Below are positions 6,835-12,359 of a stretch of 14,898 nt of DNA, piece by piece (positions within the stretch are counted from its first letter, which is position 1; the number at the start of each line of letters is the position of its first letter). The notes beneath the pieces are model-generated. The model searched no databases and was not told where the DNA came from. It worked only from the letters and a program-made list of their open reading frames with translations. The position numbers and the translations under genes are program-made. Origin of the DNA: JAGMDK01 sp023128695 (GTDB lineage: Bacteria > Planctomycetota > Phycisphaerae > UBA1845 > Fen-1342); assembly GCA_030628805.1 (NCBI GenBank), contig DAOVQG010000091.1, positions 1 to 14,898 on the forward strand. Direction: 5' to 3'.

Positions 6835-7233
6835 CTAGGGCTCTGAGCCGGTGAACTTGTCGCCCGGTATCGAGTGTTTTGTGTTCTTTAAGTGGCGAAT
6901 GTACGCCGCCAATTGACGCGAGCACTTGTCACAGCGCTCCGAGAGCCAATCATAGGCTGTGTCATCGAGTAGACCAACATCGTGCGCCACGATGAGCTGG
7001 CTGCGAACTTCCCCCGCTGATCCCTTGGCGATGTAGCAGAACTCGATCTGTTGCTTGCGAGTGCCCCGCTCATAGCCCTCGGCGATATTGCTGGAAATAC
7101 TGATCACAGCCCGTTTCAGTTGGTTCAGCAGCGCATAGTCGTTCCGAATCCCCTGTGAGGCGGCTGCACGATACACCCCCTGCGCAAGTTCGCGGGCCGT
7201 CTGCCAGACGTGCAGTTCCTCAAAGCGCGCCAC
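6835..7233 (-). CDS. Four-helix bundle protein (S23/IVP family)
   Basis: 132 aa from a GTG at 7233 with GAGGGG 9 nt upstream. Longer starts reach into the repeat array and are less likely. The sequence has the family hallmarks: ARFEELHVWQTARELAQGVY near the start, then LLNQLKRAVISISSNIAEGY and an ERGTRKQQIEFCYIAKGSAG helix, with a final helix rich in polar residues. The family folds as a four-helix bundle, forms pentamers, and occurs in 23S rRNA intervening sequences, as the Avd protein of diversity-generating retroelements, and as stand-alone genes. Here no reverse transcriptase and no rRNA are nearby. The gene sits between inverted arrays of 8-bp repeats, between two ESCRT-III-like genes, so it seems to be an inserted cassette. 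Confidence 0.88.
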   Translation of the reverse strand: MARFEELHVWQTARELAQGVYRAAASQGIRNDYALLNQLKRAVISISSNIAEGYERGTRKQQIEFCYIAKGSAGEVRSQLIVAHDVGLLDDTAYDWLSERCDKCSRQLAAYIRHLKNTKHSIPGDKFTGSEP

Positions 7234-7242
7234 AACCCCGCC

Positions 7243-7248
7243 CCCCTC
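7243..7248 (-). promoter_or_regulatory. Shine-Dalgarno GAGGGG for the S23 gene
   Basis: GAGGGG on the minus strand, 9 nt before the GTG at 7233. It supports that start over the TTG/ATG codons inside the repeat array. Confidence 0.5.
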
Positions 7249-7260
7249 GCGCGACTGTCC

Positions 7261-7292
7261 AAGCCCACGTTCACACATTAACACGTTCCCAC
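7261..7292 (-). repeat. Inverted 8-bp units upstream of the S23 gene
   Basis: Units AAGCCCAC, GTTCACAC, ATTAACAC and GTTCCCAC in series. The last is the exact reverse complement of GTGGGAAC of the 6669-6748 array. The array thus faces the one on the far side of the S23 gene. Confidence 0.75.
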
Positions 7293-7293
7293 G

Positions 7294-7330
7294 ATCTAGA
7301 TACTAGAAACAAGAAACTAGAAACTAGAAT
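7294..7330 (+). repeat. Short array of a 7-bp repeat (AACTAGA)
   Basis: TACTAGA, AACAAGA, AACTAGA, AACTAGA in succession, just upstream of the S23 gene. Short 7-mer tracts of this kind also occur at 11261-11302 with another unit. Confidence 0.8.
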
Positions 7331-7361
7331 GAGGGGATCATTCACCGGCCGGTCATGTAAC

Positions 7362-7385
7362 TTTCCCACGTTCTCACGTTCCCAC
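7362..7385 (-). repeat. Inverted 8-bp units beside the second ESCRT-III-like gene
   Basis: TTTCCCAC, GTTCTCAC, GTTCCCAC, the reverse-complement form of the 6669-6748 unit. It ends 2 bp before the stop codon of the gene at 7388-7993 and probably marks the right edge of the S23 cassette. Confidence 0.8.
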
Positions 7386-7387
7386 GT

Positions 7388-7993
7388 TTACCCTTCCGCT
7401 GCTTGCCGTTCGCGCATGCGTTTTTCGGCCTCGTCGAAGGCCGCGCCGGTGTCCTTGATCAGGCCGGCGTCCATGTCGTTCCAAACCTTCATTAGTTCCT
7501 CGCCGGCCGGGGAGAGAGCCGCCGTGGCTTCGTCGGCTTCGTGGCCGAACTCGAGGATTTCGTTCAGGCGTTCCTGATACATCTCGGTCGTGATCTGGTC
7601 GTTCTCGATCAGCCGGGCGATGGTCGCCAGATCGGCTTGGCGAATTGTGACGCGGCCGGTGGTGCCGAGCGCGGCCGTGGGGGCGTTTTCACGGAGCATT
7701 CGCAGGCGCGAGACCGTCAGCATTTCCTTGCCGCGGATGTTCAACTGGCGGGAGACCATCATCTGCTCGGTGTGCAGCAGGTCGTACTGCTGGGCGAATG
7801 TCCGCCGCATTTCGGGGGTCTTTTCCTTGGCGCCCTGCTCGACGATCTTCTGCTTTCCGACGGCCAGCTTGCGAACCTTGGCCTGCATGCGGTTGCGCTC
7901 GTTCTCCAGCATCATCTCCTGGGCGCGCAGCTCCGCGACGTTCATCGTCGCCAGCGTTTTGCGTTTTTTGGTCAACCACTCGAAGAAGTTCAT
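7388..7993 (-). CDS. ESCRT-III-like coiled-coil protein
   Basis: 201 aa, ATG at 7993 with a weak AGG about 8 nt upstream; the longer frame to 8089 translates a dispersed palindromic repeat. It opens MNFFEWLTKKRKTL, an amphipathic tip plus basic residues, as in its two neighbours. A long basic helix follows (ELRAQEMMLENERNRMQAKV, then RKLAVGKQKIVEQGAKEKTP). A second helix (EMRRTFAQQYDLLHTEQMMV, SRQLNIRGKEMLTVSRLRML) completes a hairpin of about 100 residues. A linker and an acidic helical part with ARLIENDQITTEMYQERLNE come next. The layout agrees with ESCRT-III (helix 1/2 hairpin, then smaller helices), although pairwise identity to the neighbours is low. Likely a co-polymer partner of the other two. 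Membrane binding is inferred. Confidence 0.68.
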   Translation of the reverse strand: MNFFEWLTKKRKTLATMNVAELRAQEMMLENERNRMQAKVRKLAVGKQKIVEQGAKEKTPEMRRTFAQQYDLLHTEQMMVSRQLNIRGKEMLTVSRLRMLRENAPTAALGTTGRVTIRQADLATIARLIENDQITTEMYQERLNEILEFGHEADEATAALSPAGEELMKVWNDMDAGLIKDTGAAFDEAEKRMRERQAAEG

Positions 7994-8037
7994 CGTTTTG
8001 CCTGTCTTTCGCTTTGCAGAGCGTTGCTTTGCATGCT

Positions 8038-8127
8038 GTAGCGGCCGGCCCCCGTGCCGGCCGAACCACCGGCTGGAAGCCGGTGCCACATGTTCTTAGA
8101 GCGGCCGGCCCCCGTGCCGGCCGCTAC
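8038..8127. repeat. 90-bp palindromic repeat element
   Basis: Both ends carry GTAGCGGCCGGC in inverted orientation, and the 22-bp segment GCGGCCGGCCCCCGTGCC... occurs at 8041-8062 and again at 8101-8122 as a direct repeat. The middle holds an ACCGGCTGGAAGCCGGT palindrome. It fills most of the 164-bp gap between two ESCRT-III-like genes. Confidence 0.8.
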
Positions 8128-8157
8128 ATTTTCCCTACACTCTCTCGACACCAATTA

Positions 8158-9594
8158 CTAGCCCAATTCGGGCCGGGCCGTCTTGTCTTTCTCCGCTTCC
8201 GGCGGCACGGGCGTTTCGTCAGGGGCGGCCGACGCCGGTTCAGTCTTCTCAGCCTCAGGTGCAGTCGACGCTTGTTCGGGAGCCTGTTGCCCGGCGGCCT
8301 CTTTGAATTCAGCGAAAATCGCGGCTTCTTCTTCAGCCATCAGCGGCGACTCGGCTCCGACCTCGATGTTGGCCGCTAAGTCGGCGTTGGCGGACAACTC
8401 GGCCATGATCTGCTCGGCCTCGGCCGCCTCGCGGGTCAGGTCCTCCGCCTTCGGCAGCTCAACGCGCTTACCCTGCTCGGCCAGCGTTTGATGGTGTATA
8501 TGGGTGCCGATGATGTCGATCTGCTGGGTGAATACGTTGGCTTGAGCCCGCACTCGCCGCAGTTCCCGCCGCGCACGCACCAGTTTGCCCGCGAGCTGCT
8601 TGCGCTCGACGTCGGTCTTGGCGGCGGCGCCCCGTTCGACGGCCTCGCGCTCTTCCGTTTCCAGGGCGTTGACCCGCCCGTCCAGTTCGTGCCGCTGCTG
8701 CTCCAGCCGTACGCGTTGGGCGGTCAGAATCCGCACGCGCTCGGCCGGCGTGGGCTTCAGCCGCAATAACTTCCGGATTCGGCTCCAAAGACTCATCGTG
8801 TGGCCCTCTTCCGCCAGGGGACTGCGACAGACGTGAACCGTGCCCTCGTGCACGACCGTCATCAACTGCGAATCATTGCGGCAGGCCTGGCGGACCAAGC
8901 CCTCGACCTGCTCACGCGGCAGCCCTAGTTGCTCGGCCAGCTCCGCCACCGACACGCCGCGGGCTTCGAGCTGGCCGGCGTTCTTGTCCAAATGATACAG
9001 CAAACGCTTGAGCCGTTCGTCCTGCGATTCCAGGTCGAAAAGCTGTGCCCAGGGGGTGCGGCGCAGCGCCTGGGGCATCTCGACGTCCCACCCGCCGTCT
9101 TCCCGCCCGCCCATCAGGATCACGGTCGGCTGTCCGCCGGCGTGAACCAGGGCCCGCGCCTCGGGCGTGAACCCAGTCGCACTGGCGAACACCGCCGCCG
9201 TCGGACGCTTCCCTTCCGGCAGCAACGTGTAGCGATCCAGCGCGAGTTGCACCTGCTCGCGGCCGATCGGTCCCGGCGCCTCCTCTGCGACCAACTCCTC
9301 GATCGGCGCCAGCACCTGTGCTCGCAGCCGCACCACCGTCTTGCGCAGCGGCCCAAACACGCGGCGTTTGAAACGCAACTGAATGGCCTGTGTCCCCGGC
9401 AATTTCTCCAGCAGGCCGCGGTCGAAGCGCTCCAGCCGCGTTAGCGTGGCCCGCACCGAGTCAACCCCGTCCGGGAGCGTTTCCAGGGTGAATTGGTCCG
9501 CTGGGATGGCACGCCGCAAGAGAGCCTGCGCTCGCGTGCGGAGCTGCCGCAAAAACTGATCTTCAAACTGTCGCTGGCGGCTGCGCTCATCCAT
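8158..9594 (-). CDS. Winged-helix / ESCRT-III-like fusion protein
   Basis: 478 aa, ATG at 9594 with AAGG 9 nt upstream; the frame beyond it translates a zinc-ribbon remnant and a repeat. Residues about 1-190 are an unrecognised region with an alpha/beta part (TAAVFASATGFTPEARALV, then PTVILMGG). Residues about 192-258 form a winged helix: DERLKRLLYHLDKN, GVSVAELAEQLGLPREQVEG as helix-turn-helix, and a strand pair LMTVVHEGTVHVCRS as the wing. From Met267 begins a second module, MSLWSRIRKLLRLKP, which opens like the two neighbouring ESCRT-III-like proteins. It is followed by a basic coiled-coil hairpin (RVRLEQQRHELDGRVNALET to VRAQANVFTQQIDIIG), an acidic helix EAEQIMAELSANADLA, and a Pro/Ala/Glu-rich tail. 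Eukaryotic CHMP7 likewise joins winged helices to an ESCRT-III domain. Possibly a nucleator linking the polymer to a partner. Confidence 0.72.
   Translation of the reverse strand: MDERSRQRQFEDQFLRQLRTRAQALLRRAIPADQFTLETLPDGVDSVRATLTRLERFDRGLLEKLPGTQAIQLRFKRRVFGPLRKTVVRLRAQVLAPIEELVAEEAPGPIGREQVQLALDRYTLLPEGKRPTAAVFASATGFTPEARALVHAGGQPTVILMGGREDGGWDVEMPQALRRTPWAQLFDLESQDERLKRLLYHLDKNAGQLEARGVSVAELAEQLGLPREQVEGLVRQACRNDSQLMTVVHEGTVHVCRSPLAEEGHTMSLWSRIRKLLRLKPTPAERVRILTAQRVRLEQQRHELDGRVNALETEEREAVERGAAAKTDVERKQLAGKLVRARRELRRVRAQANVFTQQIDIIGTHIHHQTLAEQGKRVELPKAEDLTREAAEAEQIMAELSANADLAANIEVGAESPLMAEEEAAIFAEFKEAAGQQAPEQASTAPEAEKTEPASAAPDETPVPPEAEKDKTARPELG
8794..8809 (-). promoter_or_regulatory. 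Internal ribosome binding site and ATG inside the fusion gene
   Basis: AGAGGG (8809-8804) stands 7 nt before the in-frame ATG at 8796-8794, which begins MSLWSRIRKLL. This would make a free 212-aa ESCRT-III-like protein from the 3' half of the gene, or it is the fossil of a former separate gene. Confidence 0.5.
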
Positions 9595-9605
9595 CGTAAA
9601 CAACC

Positions 9606-9686
9606 TTACCTCGTAACGCTCAATGAACAACCACACCGTGCGCAAAAGCGCGCCTCGGCTCGATTCCAATGACCGCAACCCGGTTG
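9606..9686 (-). pseudogene. Truncated zinc-ribbon C-terminus cut by an inverted-repeat element
   Basis: The minus-strand frame reads QPGCGHWNRAEARFCARCG and ends at TAA (9608-9606), 11 nt before the start of the winged-helix fusion. It aligns with the tail of the gene at 9834-10124 (CGCLNPGGARYCARCG). The first zinc Cys expected just upstream is missing: the preceding codons already belong to the 72-bp inverted-repeat element at 9687-9758. The frame is open up to an ATG at 9809, but that part only translates repeats. So the 5' part of a gene probably encoding another zinc-ribbon protein has been lost. Confidence 0.6.
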
Positions 9687-9758
9687 TGTGCCACTGCTCT
9701 TGAGCAGTGCCCAAGCGAGCGGCGGCCAGAGAAGACACTGCTCAAGAGCAGTGGCACA
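9687..9758. mobile_element. 72-bp MITE-like inverted-repeat element, copy 2
   Basis: Perfect 23-bp terminal inverted repeats (9687-9709 and 9736-9758), each containing the near-palindrome TGCTCTTGAGCA, around a 26-bp middle. The same element occurs at 14712-14783 and in part at 1-20. It has no coding capacity. Confidence 0.85.
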
Positions 9759-9779
9759 CACAGCCCCGGACGACTCACC

Positions 9780-9825
9780 GGCAAGATGCCGGTGCCACAC
9801 ATGCGGCAAGATGCCGGTGCCACAC
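9780..9825. repeat. Direct repeat of a 21-bp unit
   Basis: GGCAAGATGCCGGTGCCACA occurs at 9780-9799 and again at 9804-9823. It lies between the 72-bp element and the end of the membrane/zinc-ribbon gene. GCCGGTGCCACA also occurs near 8080-8091. Confidence 0.8.
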
Positions 9826-9833
9826 CTGAACTA

Positions 9834-10124
9834 TCACCCATAGCTGTCTACGTTAGTAACCGGCCCCAGCACATGTCCGCAGCGGGCACAGTACCGCGCG
9901 CCGCCCGGATTCAAGCATCCGCACCGCGGATTCTCGCAGAAGCGCGCGGCCGGCATCGGCGGCGCCTCGGCGTGGCGACGTAACCGCCGCTCATTGCGGA
10001 AGAGCGGGCGGAAAAGGAACGCGAAGAAGCGCAGCACCGCTCCGATCACGATCACGAAGAAGCCGACGAACCCGACCAGCAGCACCACGCCGACCCACAC
10101 AATCACCAAGTCGGCCAGCAGCAT
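9834..10124 (-). CDS. Small membrane protein with C-terminal zinc ribbon
   Basis: 96 aa. Residues about 4-38 are almost wholly hydrophobic (DLVIVWVGVVLLVGFVGFF and on), room for one or two membrane helices. A basic stretch follows (RPLFRNERRLRRHAE), favouring a cytoplasmic C-terminus. The tail is a zinc ribbon: Cys63, Cys68 or Cys70, then CARC (Cys79, Cys82). The start lies 6 nt after the kinase stop at 10131, so the two genes are surely co-transcribed and perhaps translationally coupled. The kinase carries the same type of ribbon, which suggests the two proteins meet at the membrane. No family recognised beyond the ribbon. Confidence 0.8.
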   Translation of the reverse strand: MLLADLVIVWVGVVLLVGFVGFFVIVIGAVLRFFAFLFRPLFRNERRLRRHAEAPPMPAARFCENPRCGCLNPGGARYCARCGHVLGPVTNVDSYG

Positions 10125-10130
10125 GACGGC

Positions 10131-11204
10131 TTACTCCTCGGGCGACGGCACCGCCGCCCCGCAGAAAATACAAAATCGATCGTGCGGCCCCGGGTAGCCC
10201 CCGCAGGACGGGCAGCGCGGAATCCGGTCGACCATCTGGCGGCCGCACTGCGTGCAATACTGATCGTCCGACTCGACCTCGTGCCGGCACGAGGGACAGC
10301 GGGTGTACTGATGAGCCGGGTGTGATGCTTCCCCGGCCGACGTTGTAACCGGCTGGGGAGGTCGCGGGGGTGCCAAACGCGCGTCCAAGTCCGCCAGCAC
10401 CGCCTCGGCACTTTCATAGCGATGATCGTAATGGGCGTACATCCGCCGAAAGACTTCGTCGAGAGCGGTGGGGACGTCGGCTCGGAGCGTGCTCGGCAAC
10501 TCGGCCCCGGCCGGCCGCTCGCCGGTGAGCATTTCGTAGAGAACCACGCCGATTGAATACAGGTCGGCGCGCGGGCTGGGTTCCTGGATGCCGTCGCGCA
10601 ATTCGGGGGCCATGTAGGCCAGCGTGCCGGCGATGGCCGTGCTTTCTTGATCCCGTTCGATTGAGGCCGACTGCATGATCATCGAGCGCAGTGTGTCCGC
10701 GTTGCCAATCCCGAGCCCGAAGTCCCCGATCTTGACGTCCTCCGCGGCGACTTCCGCCAGCGGCCGGTCGTCCAGGTTCAGCATAACGTTACCGGGTTTG
10801 AGATCGCGGTGGATCACGCTGCCGGCGTGCGCGGCGGCGACACCGCTGAGAATCCCGCGGAGAATCACGACCGCTACTTTGACGTCGATGCCTTTGGGAT
10901 GCTCTTTGAGCATGTCCCGTAGCGACGGCCCGTTGACGAGCTCCATGACCAGGTAGGGCGTATCGGCATAGGGATCCATCCCCAACATGCGGATGATATT
11001 GGGGTGCCGCAGGCCGTGCACGACGACGCCTTCGCGCTGCAAGTAGCGCATGTATTCCGGCTCGGTGGGCAGCTTGACGGCGACGCGCTCGTTGTCCCAC
11101 ACGTGGTGTCGTGCCCGCCACACCTCGCCGAACGTACCAGCGCCGACGCACTCCTCGAGCACGTATTCACTGACTCTCACGCCGGGTTGATACTTCGTGG
11201 TCAT
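10131..11204 (-). CDS. Hanks-type Ser/Thr protein kinase with two C-terminal zinc ribbons
   Basis: 357 aa. A complete kinase domain is seen: glycine loop GAGTFGEV (21-28), VAVK with Lys44, HRDLKPGN (132-139, catalytic Asp134), DFG (161-163), a long activation segment with several Ser/Thr, GTLAYMAPE (193-201) and DLYSIGVVLYEMLTGERP. All key residues are present, so it should phosphorylate Ser/Thr. After a Pro-rich linker (279-295), four Cys pairs form two zinc ribbons (Cys303/306/317/320 and Cys331/334/345/348). There is no transmembrane helix; most bacterial Hanks kinases have one, so the ribbons or the membrane protein encoded next door may recruit it. It is followed by the ESCRT-III-like genes in the same direction. 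Substrates are unknown; the coiled-coil proteins are candidates by context only. Confidence 0.95.
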   Translation of the reverse strand: MTTKYQPGVRVSEYVLEECVGAGTFGEVWRARHHVWDNERVAVKLPTEPEYMRYLQREGVVVHGLRHPNIIRMLGMDPYADTPYLVMELVNGPSLRDMLKEHPKGIDVKVAVVILRGILSGVAAAHAGSVIHRDLKPGNVMLNLDDRPLAEVAAEDVKIGDFGLGIGNADTLRSMIMQSASIERDQESTAIAGTLAYMAPELRDGIQEPSPRADLYSIGVVLYEMLTGERPAGAELPSTLRADVPTALDEVFRRMYAHYDHRYESAEAVLADLDARLAPPRPPQPVTTSAGEASHPAHQYTRCPSCRHEVESDDQYCTQCGRQMVDRIPRCPSCGGYPGPHDRFCIFCGAAVPSPEE

Positions 11205-11458
11205 CGTCTTGCTCGCCTGATTTTACCTATGTCGTACAAGTTCAGCCGCTTGCAACAAGCTTTCAGCTATCAGCTTTCAGCATTCAGCGGTCAGCTATTG
11301 GCGCTGTTCGGTAAGCAGATGCCTAACCTTTGTCATGTTCTCACGCTGCTCTCAATAAAACATTTTTATGACATTCGGTCACTAAACGCACGGTTTTCGG
11401 CTCTGATTGCTGATCGCTGATCGCTGAATGCTTACCCTATGCCGGCATACGAGGCTCG
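11205..11458. repeat. Inverted arrays of a 7-bp repeat around a non-coding core
   Basis: Left array 11261-11302: TTTCAGC, TATCAGC, TTTCAGC, ATTCAGC, GGTCAGC, TATTGGC. Right array 11400-11434: GCTCTGA, TTGCTGA, TCGCTGA, TCGCTGA, ATGCTTA, the reverse complement type. About 97 bp between them hold no gene. The layout mirrors the one around the S23 gene with a different unit, so it may be an emptied cassette of the same kind. Confidence 0.75.
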
Positions 11459-11866
11459 TCATCCGCCGGACTGCTCGGACAAATACTCCGCTACCAAATA
11501 ATTATACGTTCCCGCGACCGCCAGCGTTGCCAGGGCGGCCAGCCACCACCAGCCGGTCGGCCAGCGTTCCATCAGGCAGACCCCGGCGATTGCGTCCACC
11601 GCGATCAGGGCCGCCAACAGCACCAGGCCGGCCCAGTTCGAGGACACGTCCAGGATCCGGGCGATAAACACCCGCGTGATCCACGGCACAGCCGCGACGA
11701 TCACGAGCCAAGTGCTACAGCGCCAGACCCAACTCCAGATGTTGCCGCGGCCCTCGGGACCGATATACCAGATCCAGACGCCGATCAGGATCAGCACGCC
11801 GAGCGCGATCCAGCCGAGGATCTTTTCGCCGAGTCTTCCCAGGATGCCGTCGCCGGTCGTTTCCAT
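11459..11866 (-). CDS. Multi-pass integral membrane protein
   Basis: 135 aa from the ATG at 11866, which leads straight into METTGDGILGRLGEK. A longer frame to 11893 would need TTG and lacks a better ribosome site. About four hydrophobic segments are seen: ILGWIALGVLILIGVWIWYI, WRCSTWLVIVAAVPWI, WAGLVLLAALIAVDAIAGV and WLAALATLAVAGTYNYLV. No polar catalytic motif and no recognised family. It lies upstream of the kinase in the same direction, separated by 254 bp of repeats, so it may or may not belong to the same unit. Confidence 0.7.
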   Translation of the reverse strand: METTGDGILGRLGEKILGWIALGVLILIGVWIWYIGPEGRGNIWSWVWRCSTWLVIVAAVPWITRVFIARILDVSSNWAGLVLLAALIAVDAIAGVCLMERWPTGWWWLAALATLAVAGTYNYLVAEYLSEQSGG

Positions 11867-11970
11867 CACTTGTAAGTGTAATCCATACAACAATTAGTGG
11901 AATTACAATAACGCACGTTTTCCGGAACGCCGCCCGCGGCGTGTTCTGATGCGCCGCAAGTGCGTCTATT

Positions 11971-12085
11971 AGTCCGTTGAAAAATTCAATGTAGCGTCTG
12001 CCCCCCGTGGCGGACGTGGTTTTTCAAGCCGCTATCGGCGTTCTACGTCGGCCACGGGGGGCCGACGCTACTTTTTCAACGGACT
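11971..12085. mobile_element. 115-bp MITE-like palindromic element
   Basis: Perfect 14-bp terminal inverted repeats AGTCCGTTGAAAAA (11971-11984 and 12072-12085). Inside them a second inverted pair of 20 bp (11991-12010 with 12052-12071) differs at one base and contains CCCCCCGTGG. It is non-coding and could be mobilised by a transposase elsewhere. Confidence 0.85.
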
Positions 12086-12162
12086 GCTATGGGGAATTCG
12101 CTTTACCGGCGGTTTCATTCGTGGAGGAACACATGCAAGTGCTTCATTCCGCATACTTTAAT

Positions 12163-12352
12163 GGGAGGGCGAAGCTCCCGCTGAGCCGCGGATGGGAGGG
12201 CGAGGCTCCTGCCGAGCCAGGGGCGCCACGGCTCAACGGGAGGGCGAGGCTCCTGCCGAGCCGCGGCTGGGAGGGCGAGGCTCCTGCCGAGCCGCGGCTC
12301 AGCGGGAGCTTCGCCCTCCCTTCTACGGCTCGGCAGGAGCCTCGCCCTCCCA
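12163..12352. repeat. GEAPAEP-type repeat array
   Basis: Units of GGGAGGGCGAGGCTCCTGCC type occur in direct orientation near 12163, 12194, 12238 and 12269, joined by GAGCCGCGG linkers. Two inverted units follow at about 12302-12320 and 12328-12352. Translated, they give WEGEAPAEP, a peptide I associate with dispersed repeats of planctomycete genomes. The array ends 7 bp before the stop codon of the GH130 gene, and the opposing units could form long hairpins. Confidence 0.9.
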
Positions 12353-12359
12353 GTGCCCC

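Larger units (their letters stand above)
11894..12359. other. Gene-free stretch filled with two repeat elements
   Basis: Holds the 115-bp palindromic element (11971-12085) and the GEAPAEP-type array (12163-12352). The 75 bp between them (12086-12160) and the 77 bp before the first show no gene. Open frames here only translate repeats. Confidence 0.7.

Noticed and set aside
6835..7233. Diversity-generating retroelement with the S23 gene as Avd
   Set aside because: No reverse transcriptase and no template/variable repeat pair with A-specific changes are visible in the window.
6669..7385. CRISPR array
   Set aside because: The repeats are 7-8 bp in direct tandem without spacers, and no cas gene is near.
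7388..7993. Plain PspA/Vipp1 gene
   Set aside because: I see no close match to the PspA/Vipp1 sequence pattern and the three neighbouring members differ from each other; superfamily kinship remains possible and is treated in the findings.
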